The notes under the pieces were generated by a model, which was not told the origin of the DNA, did no database searches, and saw only the letters and a list, made by a program, of their open reading frames with translations. 64,000 nt of DNA from Eucalyptus grandis (Eukaryota > Streptophyta > Magnoliopsida > Myrtales > Myrtaceae): the NCBI RefSeq assembly GCF_016545825.1, contig NC_052618.1, positions 2,482,461 through 2,546,460 on the forward strand. The letters run 5' to 3'. Positions within the stretch are counted from its first letter, which is position 1, and each line of letters begins with the position of its first letter. This document shows positions 34,250-46,000 of the stretch, piece after piece. Made by a program: the position numbers and the translations under genes.

Positions 34250-35656
34250 GTTAGAGGTGTCAAAATGGGTACACAACCCATTTATGAACCCATATTTGTT
34301 TAAATGGGTTGTTCATGGATAAAGTTTTATTTCCCAAAGTACCCATAATAGGTTCTAAAAATAGAGAGACTGAGATATATGAGTCTTAAATGGATCTAAT
34401 CTACACCAATTTAAGACCCATTTATCAACCTATTAAAAATGAACCCAACCTATTACAGAGACACAGATGCATTTACTCCCACACCTTCGACCTCTAGAGA
34501 AGGAAACTAGAGAAAAAGAGAGCTTCATCAGCTGGTTCCATCGCATGGGGTCTGATCTCGGGCTTTGAGAGGGGCTTCCCCTTGGACTTCATGCTGTCGG
34601 CGAGGCTGCCACTAGCGGCGTACTCGAGGAGGACATTGTAGAGCTCTTCGCCGCAACGCTCGGCGGTGAGATAGTTGCCGAAGCAGCGGACAACCTGCGG
34701 GCAATCACCAAGTTCGCTCAGGACCCGCCTCTCGTGCCTGAGGGAGGAAGACAGGGCCACGTCGCTGGACTTGACGGCCATCATTGGAGGGTGGTCAGAG
34801 GGCCAGGTCTCGGTAGGTGCTGTGAGGTGGACGGTGGCGAAGCCGCCATGGCCAATCTCTTTACTACGGACCCAATCCATTGCTTCGCAAATCTTGAGGG
34901 TTTTGCAGGGTTTTCTAGAGAGAGAGAGAGGGGCGGGCTCTTTTGCGCCCTCTGTTTGCATGGGTTTTGGCTTTTAATTGGCGAGAAAAAACGATGAAAT
35001 AGAGACGCTGGTAACGCGGTTTATGCACTAACGAGGAAAGGAGGAGATCTTTTTCTTATTTTTATTATATTTTATTTATATAAAATCAAAACTCAAATCC
35101 ATTTCATAATTTGTGGATGACCCAAGTCAAAGTTTTGCCATTTAAAAGCCTCCATCCATAATCTAATCTCAAATCCATTTCATGATTTATGTATCATCAA
35201 ATGTGGACTCCACACACATTTTGCCACATCTATTTTAAAAACAAGTTTAAACGGGTCATAAATGGATTGCTTAGCATTTTTTTTTTTGGTCGGTGGATGC
35301 TTAGCGATTTAATGGGTTTTAAGTAGGTTGGCTAGCAAACTTCTCTAGATGCAGAAGAAAGAAAGGGAAAAGAAAGAAAAAGAAAAAATAATTTTTTTGA
35401 AAAATTATTGATTAGATTTGTATTACTTGGAAGTATTTTAGTAATATAATTTTTTTTTAAATATATATATAGGAATAAGTTTTCCTAAATTTGGTTAAAT
35501 ATGAAAATATTTTATTAATATAGGTTGGGTCGGGTATGGGTCGAAAAACTTACATTAAATATAAATGGATCATAAATGGGTTAATGGGTCAATTTGGGTC
35601 AGACCATTAACGACCCAACCCAAACCCAACCCGACCTATTCGTTTAATAGCTCTAC
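34250..35656. mobile_element. Possible hAT-like element enclosing a kinase fragment
   Basis: The left side opens TAGAGGTGTCAAAATGGGT (34,253) and the right side ends ...CCGACCTATTCGTTTAATAGCTCTA (to ~35,655). Both margins are full of ACCCATTTATGA / AAATGGGTT strings in opposite orientation. TAGAGGTGTCAAA resembles the terminal motif of plant hAT elements. No clear 8-bp target duplication could be found, so the boundaries are uncertain. Confidence 0.4.
34494..34880 (-). pseudogene. MAPKKK17/18-like protein kinase, N-terminal fragment
   Basis: From Met at 34,880 (MDWVRSKEIGHGGFATVHL) the minus strand encodes the start of a Ser/Thr kinase domain: glycine loop IGHGGFATV, ATP-binding Lys in MAVKSSDV, alpha-C Glu in LRHERRVLSEL, and hinge LLEYAASGSLAD. 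After GKPLSKPEIRPH the homology stops, so the catalytic loop (HRD) and DFG segments are absent. The intact family are single-exon plant MAPKKKs acting in ABA and stress signalling. The frame upstream of MDWV stays open to 34,961 but is not conserved-looking. The fragment is GC-richer than its flanks and may have been captured by a transposon. Confidence 0.85.
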
Positions 35657-35659
35657 TAT

Positions 35660-36190
35660 CAGTATTAGAAGTAAAAGGACACTACTTCGTTTCTCACAAA
35701 GCTGTCACTTTCTTTGCCGTTCTAGTCTTACTAGGCTCAGCTTTTGTTCAAATAATAGGGCCTTAAGAATGCGAACGCGTGTCACGCATGGGCCGAAATT
35801 TCAAGGCGTTGAAAGCTCCAAGATTCTCTTTCTTCTCTGCACGGCCACTGTGGCCTCGTCGACGAGCCACCAGCTACGGCCTCGCCTGACCGACGAACCA
35901 CCACACCTGACCAATAAGCATCACAGTGATGGCAGAGGCAACCTTTTAAGGCGGAGGCAAAGCCGCGTAGTGGTGGTTTGTCAGACAAGCCACCGCACGC
36001 CACCAACGTACTTCGCCAAGGCGGAGGCAACTTGGAGGTAGAGCGGCGCAATGAGGAGCTACCCTGCCCTCGTCAAGCTGACAAGCTCGCCAGCCGGGCG
36101 AAGAGAGAGAAAAGCGTGCATAGGAGAGAGAAGAGTTTTCAATGATTATTGAAGCCCACATGCGACAGGTCTTCTTATATGCTTGCTAGC
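35660..36190. other. GC-moderate stretch with chance frames
   Basis: Open frames on both strands between 35,565 and 36,161 show no family motif. A GGTGGTTTGTCAGACAAGCCACC-type small palindrome lies near 35,970. No gene is supported. Confidence 0.4.
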
Positions 36191-36193
36191 ACG

Positions 36194-36556
36194 AAAGCTA
36201 CCCAATATTTTTCTCTGCTCTTGCTAGGGGAATAATGGATTTAGCTGCCTTTTTTGTCACGTTTATATTAAAGATCTCTCTCTTCCGCGTCACCTTCAAA
36301 GCTACCCAATATTTTCTTTGCTCTCGCTAGGGGAATAATGATGGTGTCATATTTATATTAAAAACCTCTACCACTCACCTGCCTTTTTTGTCACGTTTAT
36401 ATTAAAGACCTCTCCCTTTCGCGTCACCTTCAAAGCTACCCAATATTTTCTCTACTCTCCCTAGGAAAATAATGATGGTGTCACATGTATATTAAAGAGC
36501 TCTACCATTCACTTGCCTTTTTTGTCACGTTTATACTAAAGACCTCTCCCTTTGCA
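36194..36556. repeat. Three-copy minisatellite (~100-135 bp units)
   Basis: AAAGCTACCCAATATTTT recurs at about 36,194, 36,298 and 36,432, each time followed by a CTAGGGGAATAATG or CTAGGAAAATAATG box and TTTTTTGTCACGTTTATA. The units differ by an extra TGATGGTGTCAT piece in the second and third. Confidence 0.85.
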
Positions 36557-37354
36557 TATCCCCACCAGTGAGCAACTCACCTCATGATCCACACCTTGGT
36601 TCCGAAATTTTTTATAAGTTCAATCACCAAGCTATCTCCTGTAATTTGCCCCACTTTTTGTACCAGCACATAATTTGAAATCTTTCCCCCTAGAAAATGA
36701 TGATCATGTTTTAAAAATATTTCAACATTAAAGGTAAGTTGAAAACAAAGGTTGAAAGACAATAACTAAAAGTCAATGCGGTTGTTATAGAGTACGGATA
36801 TAAAATTTCCCGAAAATCAAATCAAAGGAGTAATTGAGGTGATGGGCAACTTTAAAAATTCAAATAAAGTAAATTTGTCATTTTTTTTAAATATGAATTA
36901 TGTCGGTGCGTGTGGGTATGTATATATATTAAATTAAAAGCCAATTTATTATGGAGCACATCATCAATTTTGACACATTTGCCCTAATAAAAAAAATGTA
37001 CTACGCTTATCCAATTTTTTTTTCAATCCAAATTTATACTTACATAATACCAAAAATTCTAAAATTTTACTTTGTGACACAAAATCTTTCATCCAATTTT
37101 TTTTTAGGGTATAATTTGAGGTTTTTGGTGGCTTTTATACTATAATGAATGAATGGTGATTTACAAAATGCTCTTTAACGGAGACATACTAAAATTAAAT
37201 AATAATGCCAAGGACAGAAGGATAAAGAAAGAGAGGCCATGTGAAATTTTTATCTCACTAGTTGAACCGAAGAGTTGAGACCACAGTAACGCGTGAGGAA
37301 ATATTAGGGGCATCTCATGGAAAACACCCAATTAATCGATCAACACGTGGCTTA

Positions 37355-38606
37355 GGGCGCGTATGATAAAATTTATGTTTCTCAATTTCTCTGTTTTTCT
37401 GCTCTCTGAAATAGGTTTGGAATAGAAATCTGTTTGGTAACGCAATTTGATTTCTCTATTTCTAAAACAGATTTATATTCAAGAAGTAAAGAAATCAAAA
37501 AAATCGGAAACTAAAATTTTTAACTTCTTAGTTTCTGAAATAGAAATAGAAAAAAAAATCTCAACTTTTCAATTTATTTAATTTAGTCCAAAATATTTTA
37601 ATGGTTTTTTAATATAATCATTTCAATTAATATTGATTGAAAATCTTAACCTAGGCTAGATGGTGGGAATTGAATGAACAAGGCTTCATTTGTTGCACGC
37701 AAGAGATTCTACGTATGGTAATAGTCAACTTGCCATATTCATATCTAACGAATCTTTCTTCACCTACTCTTCCATAGTACGCCAGACAACGGCTCTATTT
37801 GGCTAACTATTTTTTTAATCATAAATTTCATATTAAAGTGGTAAAAAGGGGTCAAATCATTAGTGTTTCATCTGATTTTTCTTTTATATAATGTCCTCAC
37901 TTATCAAGACGCCAGTAAAAAGAAATCTAACAAGGAATCTGTTGTTTTTGTAAGAGTGTTGATGAAAATACAGATTTTGATAATAAATTTTTAAATAATC
38001 CTAGTGATGATAATTTTGAAAAAAACTGGCAACGATTTTTTAACATGGTGAGGATTTTTTTACAAAATTTGGAAAGAAATTGGAATTAGACTTGAAGTTA
38101 GGATTTTTTTTTTTAGGAGGTTAGACTATTGTAATCATGGCTATCATTAGACTTATTTGGTTAATGTGAAATCAATTTCGGCAAAAACATAACGACATAT
38201 TCACTACAATTGAATTTCAATTGATTTTTTTTTGCCACATTTATTTTTCAAAAGAAAATATTACGTAATAGGAAACGTAAGCACATGTAATAGGAAATTC
38301 CATGAAATTGTATTTTCAACTTTTGTAATGTATTAGTATTATTTCGACTATTATTTTGTATTTGAGGATTTCTTATGTTGTTTTAGTATTATTTCGACTA
38401 TTATTTTGTATTTGAAGATTTCCTATGTTGTTATTTAATCAATTTCTATTCCTAGAGATAGAAATTTTATTATGTTATCAAATGATTTCTGTTCCAAAAA
38501 TAGAAATTTTAAATCGTTATCAAACGGGTTTCTTTGCTCATAAGCTTGTCCGGAGAATATAAATTAATTAAATCAATTTCTAACATAAATTTTGTTATGC
38601 GCGCCC
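37355..38606. mobile_element. Non-autonomous PIF/Harbinger-like element
   Basis: Terminal inverted repeats GGGCGCGTATGATAAAA and (complement of the right end) GGGCGCGCATAACAAAA continue with AATTTATGTT. A 3-bp target duplication TTA flanks them (37,352-37,354; 38,607-38,609). The homologous empty site in copy B reads GTGGCTTAATGGTCC at about 40,306-40,320, proving both insertion and target duplication. G-rich TIR starts and TTA/TAA target sites are typical of PIF/Harbinger. The interior has no transposase. Confidence 0.9.
38333..38434. repeat. Two-copy ~51 bp tandem repeat inside the PIF-like element
   Basis: TTAGTATTATTTCGACTATT...ATGTTGTT occurs twice in a row with two or three differences. 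Confidence 0.85.
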
Positions 38607-38853
38607 TTAATGGTCCTACTTTGCTATCACCGTTAGTCTTTCTATTGGGCGCGAGCTTCTCTTCTCCTCTTTTGTAGCCTTATCCTTTTTGTCTTTTTGT
38701 GCGAAGGCTTTTATTCCTTTTTCACTATTTTCTTTCCCCTAGTATCACCAAACTTCACGCATTTTCTGAGACCTCTCTTTTCAATTTATTTTCCTATTTC
38801 GGCCACCTTTCTAATTTGCTATATCGAGACTAGAAGAGGCGGCCAACATCCCC

Positions 38854-38854
<1 letters not shown>

Positions 38855-38885
<31 letters not shown>

Positions 38886-38886
38886 C
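38855..38886. repeat. (CT)n microsatellite
   Basis: About 15 CT units interrupt otherwise unique AT-rich DNA. Other simple repeats are (GA)n at 51,593-51,614, (TTTA)n/(TTA)n at 54,660-54,724 and (TTC)n at 63,230-63,267. Confidence 0.95.
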
Positions 38887-38889
38887 GGC

Positions 38890-39784
38890 TCTCTTTCTTC
38901 TTCGTGCCCGGAAGTCAAGACAATCAAGACAATAGCAAATGTTTTAAACCAAAAAAGAAAAAAAGAAAAAATAATAAACAAACTTATTTTGAGTTCTTCA
39001 CTATGTTATCTAAGTGGAGATTCACTACAAATATATAAAATGCTACTCTCGTCCGTAAATTGAATATCCAAATAAAAATATTTTCCTTGACCAAAAAATT
39101 GATCATTTTTTTTTAATATTTTTCAAATTGTCAAACTTGTTCGGATGGTAGGGTTATATGATATATATTACCATTATTACAAATATGTAACTAAATTCTT
39201 TCCCATTGGACATGATATATCAAGATATGGCTAGTCATACACTCTTGAGAACTTTATAAATAGAGACTTGTCTCTCAATTTTTATTCGAAAAACATCTTC
39301 TATAATTCCCACCTACTTTCCTTACGTTCTTTCGCATCTTCTGGACAACCTTTGTACTTTGTAATTGGGGATGCACTAGGAGAACATTGAGTACTCTTCT
39401 TGTCATTCCTAGTAATATGACCAGTTACAAAATAATCCGCTAAATTATCCACGTTGTCCTTCCGGTAATGGGATTAGTTATAAAATAATCCACTAAATTA
39501 TCCGCTCCACGTGCTCTCCCTAATTCTCCCTAATCAGTTGCCGCGGTTATACGTTATGTGAGGGTGAGTTAATCTAACACTATCATATGGCCGTAACTTT
39601 GGCAACACATTAATTAATATCATTTTATATTTGTTCTCTAATAAAATAATCTTATCCAAGTCCAACCCGCATTCATTTGCCATTTTCCTCACCTGCAAAT
39701 GACCATAAGTTGGGAATTCCCCCAAGCAATTAGCACATCAAAGCGGTTGTCAACCAAAATTGAAATAAAAATTGCCCATTCACA
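38890..39784. other. AT-rich intergenic stretch
   Basis: No gene is present. TATAAATAGAG at 39,256 followed by CTTGTCTCTC looks like a core promoter, possibly of an old retroelement. A short doublet AAATAATCC(G/A)CTAAATTATCC occurs at about 39,429 and 39,483. Confidence 0.4.
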
Positions 39785-40560
39785 TGTCCCCACCAGTGAG
39801 CAACTCACCTCATGATCCACACTTTCCGAAATTTTTAATAAGTTCAATCACTAAGCTATCTCCTGCAATTTGCCTCACTTTTTGTACTAGCACATGCTTT
39901 GAAATCTTTCCTCCTAGAAAATGATGTTCATGCTTTAAAAATATTTCAATATTAAAGGTAAGTTGAAAACAAATGTTGAAAAACAATAACTAAAAGTCAA
40001 TGCAATTGCTATAAACTACGAACGAGGCGAAAATCAAGATACAAAATTTCCCGAAAATCAAATCAAAGAAGTAATTGAGGAGAGGGGTAACTTTAAAAAT
40101 TCAAATAAAGTAAATTTGCCATTTTTTAAAATATGAATTGTGCCTACCGCGTGTGTGGGTATGTATATATACTAAATTATAAGTCAATTTATTATGAAGC
40201 ATGTCATCAATTTTGACACATTTGCCCTAATAAAAAAAATTTACACTACGCTTACCCTTTTTTTTTTAAATATACGTAACACCAACTAATTGATCGACAC
40301 GTGGCTTAATGGTCCCACTTGTCAACCTCCCTTCCCTCTCTCACTGTTATTCTTTCTATTGGGCGTGAGCTTCTCCTCTCCTCTTTTGTAGCCCTGAGCT
40401 TTTGTTCCTTTTTGACAATATTTTCTTTCCCATAGTCTCGCTACCAAGACCTAACCTACACACCTTGAGGCATTTGCATTTTCTACAAAACTTCCCTATT
40501 TTTGGGAAGAATTGAGACCTTTCTTTTCAATTTATTTTCCTATTTTGGGCACCTTCTCTC
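39785..40560. repeat. Segmental duplication copy B (uninterrupted)
   Basis: Matches copy A at 36,556-37,354 plus 38,607-38,812 without the PIF-like element. It leads directly into a block starting GGGTGGAGCAGTGAGGCC (40,567) that is itself repeated at 42,209. Confidence 0.85.
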
Positions 40561-40564
40561 CCTT

Positions 40565-42410
40565 CTGGGTGGAGCAGTGAGGCCAGCGTGGAATGTTCAG
40601 GTTGATATTTGGGCCCATCATTAAAAATCCCTGCAACTTATCTCTCTTCAATTGTACAACTCTCCCTCTTCTCTCTCGTCTGCATTTCAAAAACCTCTTA
40701 TGCTCCCAAGACTCCATCGCCTCCGGCACGTCGCCTCCATCTTTTTCCCTATTTTTTTTCCATTTGTTCCTTTCTTCTTCCACCTCCAGCTCTTTGCTCA
40801 AGGCCAAAGATGCCATCCTCGCTCTACAATTCATTCTTCATATTGCTTATGTATGTATAAGTATGGTTTGAATTGATATTAATATTACATGGAGTGTGGT
40901 CATATTTCCTAATCTAACATCATAATAACTAATCTGTTCGTTGGAATTGAAATTTTTTTACCATTTCCAGCCTCCCACCCGCGTTTGGGTGTTTTTTTCA
41001 CTGAAAACCCTAAATGGCCAGTTTTATTTGCATAGTTGCAATTGGACGTTGATCGCTGGTTATTGTTATTTTTTTAATTTATAAAAATTCTTCCTCTTCT
41101 TCCTCTCACTCCCACCATCTCACTTCCTCTCCTATATTTTCCTCTTTGTTCATTCAAGTTCGAGCATTTCTCAACAACATGCATCCTCCTCCAAAAAATG
41201 AAAAAAAGATAAGTTTCGAGGTAGGAAATAGTAAATTTCTATTGAAACATTATCAAGTCCTTCGTAAGAATGCATGTTACAGTATCATACAAGAGTTTTT
41301 CAAGGACAATGGCTTTCATAACAAGGAATGTTTTTTGGAGAATTTTGCTAAGAAACCCCTTCTAGACGAGAATTATCAAGGTAAGTAAAAATTATTTTCT
41401 CATCTCATTTCTTCTCAAAGAGCTCACTTCTTCTCAAATCTTTTACTCCCACTTCATTTAGGGTTAGGATTAGGACTCGAGTTAAAGGGAACCAAATTTG
41501 ATTATAAAAGAATGCCAAACCAAAAAAAGAAAGAGTGCTTCATTTTTGTGTTACTAAGAGAAAGAAAGACAAATCATGAAAAGGGATGAACAGAAAAGAA
41601 AAATAAAAAGAAAAAGAGTTGTAGCTCAAGTTTTTTTAGACACTAGGAGACGAAAGGAAATAACAATCAGGATATTATCACATTGCTACTTTATAAAAAT
41701 TATGTGCCCTAAGTGTGTTATGCACGCATAGTGCATGTGCCGTGCCAACATCGTGTATATTATGTGCATATTCCAACATCAACATAAAAAACCTAAATTT
41801 CGATCAAAAAAATCACAAATCCAATTGATATAAGTACTAATAAATCATAATGCATTTTTTACTAAACTTGAGATTTGGCCTTGTGTTGGTATTTCCCCCA
41901 TTCCTCCGAGAGAGTTTAACTTAGTTGTGTTTTACCCCGGCAAGGTACTGTCTATTATCTAAATTCAAAGTTCATAGTGATGAAACCGTTGATCCAAATA
42001 ACCATGTCTTTACTATTAGTAGATATAGAAAATATACTACGTGTGTCAACAACATTTTCTTTAGTGATAGCAGCAATTCCCTAGCAATGCCTTTTATTAA
42101 AAGCTCCTAGTTTGGACTTCCAATGTAACTTCATTTCTCACTCTATAGCTGTTGAGAACATTACAAAGAAGTGTAATAATGAACGTTAAGAAAGGTAAGG
42201 CGCCCTGGGTGGAGCTGTGAGGCCAGCGTGGCATGTAACACGTTGACATTTGGGCCAATCATCATCAGAAATCCCTATAACTTATCTCCCTCTTCAATTG
42301 TACAACTCTCCATCTTCTCTCTCTTCTGCTTTTCAAAGCCCTCCGACGCTCCCAAGACTCCGCCGCCTCCATCTTTGCCACCATGTTCATCTACTTCTTC
42401 TCCGACCTCT
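40565..42410. repeat. Pair of ~200 bp direct repeats with a UTR/exon-1 look
   Basis: 40,565-40,760 and 42,207-42,400 share GTGAGGCCAGCGTGG, TTCAATTGTACAACTCTCC and CTCCCAAGACTCC. Each is CT-rich and followed by possible Ser/Pro-rich frames (40,593-40,871; 42,228-42,506) without family motifs. They may be duplicated promoter or 5' UTR sequence. Between them lie an unrecognised 80-codon frame (41,146-41,388, Lys-rich, followed by GTAAGT) and AT-rich DNA. Confidence 0.6.
41705..41778 (-). repeat. Reverse-complement copy of a motif from the transporter array
   Basis: AAGTGTGTTATGCA...GTGCCAACATCGTG...ATGTGCATATTCCAA is the reverse complement of the stretch near 13,611-13,688 (also near 15,888 and 18,140). 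This indicates that the 5' part of the transporter units carries a dispersed repeat. Confidence 0.75.
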
Positions 42411-43780
42411 AGCGTGGCCACCTCCTGTCCAACTCCTCCTAGGTTGGCCAAGAGCTCAAGGCCACTCTCGATTGCAAATCTAGAGCTCCATCTAGAGCTC
42501 GCTTGAGCTTAGATCCGAAATTTGAGGCTCAAGTTCATTGGCCGAGCATGAGCGCGACAATGGAGGATTGAGACAGTGGTGAGGTGGTGGACTAAGATGA
42601 TATGTTCTCTTTCTTTTCCCGTTTCTTTTGTTCTCTCGAAATCGGACGCCGCGACCTTTGACCCGAACCTCCATGTTATTTTCCGAGGCTATGATTATCG
42701 ATTGTGATGGTGATCCCTCGAGCTTGGAAGGAGAGTGTGTGTGTGTGTACCAAAGAGGAAAAGGTCGGGCCGATGCACCTCACTGGGCCAAGAGAACACC
42801 CAAGCGAGACCTGCATTTCTCATCATTGCAGGGCAACCCACACAGTTGGCGAGTCTCTGTTTTTGCCGGCAACCGGTGTTCACAGCCACGGTGGGGACTG
42901 AGATGGTGAGGCGTTGGATCTCCGGCGGAGTAGGAGAAGACGAAAAAAAGGAAAAAATAAAAAGATAAATAAAAAATTAATTGAAGAGAGAGAAGCTGCA
43001 GGATTTTTCTGATTTGGTCACGTGGGTTATGTGTTGGCGAGTCTCTCTCTCTTCATGGAATTTTCTTTAGGAAAAACGTGGATAAAAAATTATTGCTTTT
43101 TAAAAAGTGTGAGTGTATCATATGCGGAAGTATAGTATTCTAAGATTAAATATGGTGGGAATTGCAATCTCAAATAGGTAAAGACGGTTAGTTTTTTTTG
43201 TAATCTTTCCATAAAATTTCTTGGAAATATCCATATAACAATTTGGAATTTGTTGGATACCATCCTTAATCCCACAGACTTTTATTTTAACTAAGTGGAT
43301 CCCATTAACAAATACTTTGTAAATCTTGAAGTTTTCTATCTCATCAAGCTGCCAAACAAGCCGAAGGAAAGAAATTACCATCCCATTTCCACACCATTTT
43401 CCAGTCCATTGTTAAGTACGTGGGTCCGTATATTTCCAAGAGCGTCGAGTCTGCACATCCTTCAAAGGACAATTCTAGGTATACAGCCATGAATGCCTGC
43501 CTAGAAACTCACATAATTTTAACCAAAAAAATGATAGCGCGTTTAAATTACTTTATAAATATAGATGAGGCCTAGTTTTAGATAGCCCATTTTTCAGCGA
43601 GTTTTGGGCCAGCTGAGCCCTTGGGGTTGGTCCAATGTTCCTTTCTCGTCACCCCATCTTTTTACTTCTTTTTAGGCCCAATTCTCATTCCTTTCTTTAA
43701 CCCGTGACATGAGCCCAAGAGTGAAAGGAAAGCAAAGGCCGCCCAAGCTGTCTTCTTCTCCCTTTGTACACTCACGTTGG
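42411..43780. other. Intergenic stretch, no recognised gene
   Basis: Mixed composition up to 42,900 and AT-rich afterwards. Frames at 42,628-42,968 overlap on both strands around a short GT run and carry no motif. A GAGAGAGAAGCTGC tract lies near 42,984. Confidence 0.4.
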
Positions 43781-43784
43781 GGAG

Positions 43785-44105
43785 AAGGGAGTTCGCAGAA
43801 TCAAGGGCGACGATACCTCCAGCCCGACTCTGTCACTGGAGTGCAAGAGCCTGACCTCGATTAGCGATCTCCAGGTCCGGGCAATTCAACAAGTCATGAA
43901 TGGAGTGGACGAGGAGTACAAGAAGATATCTAAGTAGATCAATGAAACTCGAACATCTTTGAAGGTGACGTTTGTGGAATTTGTGGACAATGCTCAAGCC
44001 TGCACATCTCAAGAAGATCTTCAAAGGATCTTGGAGGTTGCTCATGGCCATTCATTGTGTTGCTAACATCATCGTCTTCAAGGAGTTCTGGATCCTATAT
44101 TTCTC
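43785..44105 (+). pseudogene. Unrecognised gene remnant interrupted by a solo LTR
   Basis: One frame reads SLTSISDLQVRAIQQVMNG and, after one in-frame TAG near 43,937, VTFVEFVDNAQACTSQEDLQ and RILEVAHGH. This is protein-like, with amphipathic helical spacing. I cannot name the family. The sequence continues to 44,110, where a solo LTR is inserted; its other side resumes at 45,074. Confidence 0.5.
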
Positions 44106-44110
44106 CGCTT

Positions 44111-45073
44111 TGAAAAGACTAGTAACAACACCTAAAGAGGGGTGAATAGGTGTTTAAAATAATCCTTGGCAAATAAATGTAGAATAAAATAAATAAGTTG
44201 ATGGAAGAGAATAAGAACATAATGTTTATAGTGGTTTGGCTTATATCAAGCCTACGTCCACTCTTCCATGCTAACAAGCTCCTAGCTGAATTCCACTATG
44301 CAATCAATAAGAGATTACAACTTTGAGTGCAAACACTTAGTAGTAGATCACACTATCTCACTAAGTCACTCTTTTGGTATTTCTCTTACGATCACAAACG
44401 TTTAAGCTCACAAAAGACAAGTGTATGATCGAAGTTCACTCAGATTTTGGAATTATAAATTCTATACTCTGTCTCTTACTTGCTCATCGGTCATTGATCT
44501 CCTTAAATACTCATCCACTTCCAAACTAGACGTTGGACAGCATCTTGAGGATCGTCTTCCAATCTACCCATTAGACAAACTGTATCTAAATGATTTGATA
44601 GCCATTGAGTGATAAAAGTAAAATCCCAAATTGATTCTGATCGCCCATACAAATAGAATCTTAGTTTTCATAAGTAGAGCTTCTTCGTATAGAAAGTTCT
44701 TGTCTTCAATATCTAATTGTCAATCAATTAGATTGAATCAATCAAATCAATATTGATGTAGAATCCAAATTAGATCACTAGCCATTATACATTTAGGACT
44801 TGTGTTACAATTTGTCTCGTTTTGAATGTAAAGTCTGAGAGCAATAGACTTTACAATCTGAGTCTGAATGCAATAGACTTTAAAGTCTGGATACAATGTG
44901 AATAAGTTCAGCTTCAACATAAAGTCCATCTTATGGTTCTTCCAAGTATAGATTTCGCCAATATCCTTTACACGTTCTATCATCTGCATAGTCTATTACT
45001 CAACCATCAAACATGTTAGTAACTTTTGATTTATTTTGTCATATTCAAAACATCATAAGGGATTTCCCTAACA
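44111..45073 (-). mobile_element. Solo copia LTR
   Basis: On the minus strand it starts TGTTAGGGAAATCCC (45,073 downwards), continues GTTTTGAATATGACAAAAT, and ends ...CACCTATTCACCCCTC...TAGTCTTTTCA at 44,111. Start, end and length (963 bp) parallel the LTRs of the element at 2.3-11.8 kb. The flanking 5-mers CGCTT (44,106-44,110) and CGTTT (45,074-45,078) are a target duplication with one mismatch. No internal region remains, so it arose by LTR-LTR recombination. Confidence 0.85.
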
Positions 45074-45079
45074 CGTTTC

Positions 45080-45990
45080 ACAGTGAGAACCTTCTAGCCA
45101 GGAGGATCTCAACGAAAGCTATTCATCGCTAGAATCACTGATTTCCGTCTTGTGTTTTTATGGCCTTTGCATCTAAGCTGGCTATGGACAAACACCTTGC
45201 CGAAATGCCGCTTCCTCACCGATGATGTCCATGGTGAAACGCCATCACCATTGCATGTTCATCATCGACAAAATATGATGAAACGCTAAGCAAGTTGAAC
45301 TCTACGTTCCTCGCGTTCTGTGGTTTTAGTAGGGGAATCAAAGCTTAGTGTTCTATTTCCTTCTTTCGTTTTTTATTACAGAACAATATGGATTCTGATT
45401 CTCCATTGATTTAGTGTATTTTTTTGTCAATTCATCATTGAATGACGGACATCTCTGAAGTTTACTTGATCGTCGGTTCATGAACGAACAAATGTAGGCT
45501 TTCTATCCTCTATGATTCTCATCCGATGAAGCGAGGTCATTAATACTGATTTTTGGATCAATATTTAATGGCTGGGGCTAGGATCATCATTTTGAATGCT
45601 CAACGATAGTTCGAGATGGATATGTGTGGATATGATGTTAATCAATGGCTGTTAAGGCATGATTAGTGGATGTTGATAGTGTAAATGCGATTTCTGGACT
45701 GATTGCGTGATATTGACGATATGATTATGTATATGGCTGATTTTCACGATGTGATCAACTACATAATGCTAGTAATCTTCATAACCTTCGTTTTGACATA
45801 TTATACATCATACGATGTTGTTTGCATGCTAAAATTGTGCTATGATCTTAGGTTAAGAATCTGAACTCTGAATGTGTTCCGTTCTGTCTGACCTGGCTGT
45901 TTAGTCAAATTTTATGATGTGATTTAGGTGTTGATGTCTTCATGGGATTTGTTCATCAATCTAGGTCTAGGTCATATAAAAATTTTATAA
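45080..45990. other. Spacer upstream of the VPS29 remnant
   Basis: AT-rich, no conserved coding. It could include degenerate upstream exons or introns of the VPS29 copy, but none is recognisable. Confidence 0.4.
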
Positions 45991-46000
45991 AAATTTTCAG

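Larger units (their letters stand above)
36556..38815. repeat. Segmental duplication copy A, split by a DNA transposon
   Basis: From CCCCACCAGTGAGCAACTC (36,557) to ACACGTGGCTTA (37,354), and again from TTAATGGTCC (38,607) to about 38,812, the sequence matches 39,785-40,555 (copy B) in order. The 1,252 bp between is a later insertion. No coding is seen; it looks like intergenic/promoter DNA (GGGCGCGAGCTTCTC, CTCCTCTTTTGTAGCC). Confidence 0.85.

Noticed and set aside
40593..40876. Ser/Phe-rich frames in three phases
   Set aside because: They lie in a CT-rich duplicated leader-like block. No phase is favoured, and the second copy at 42.2 kb is open in a different phase.
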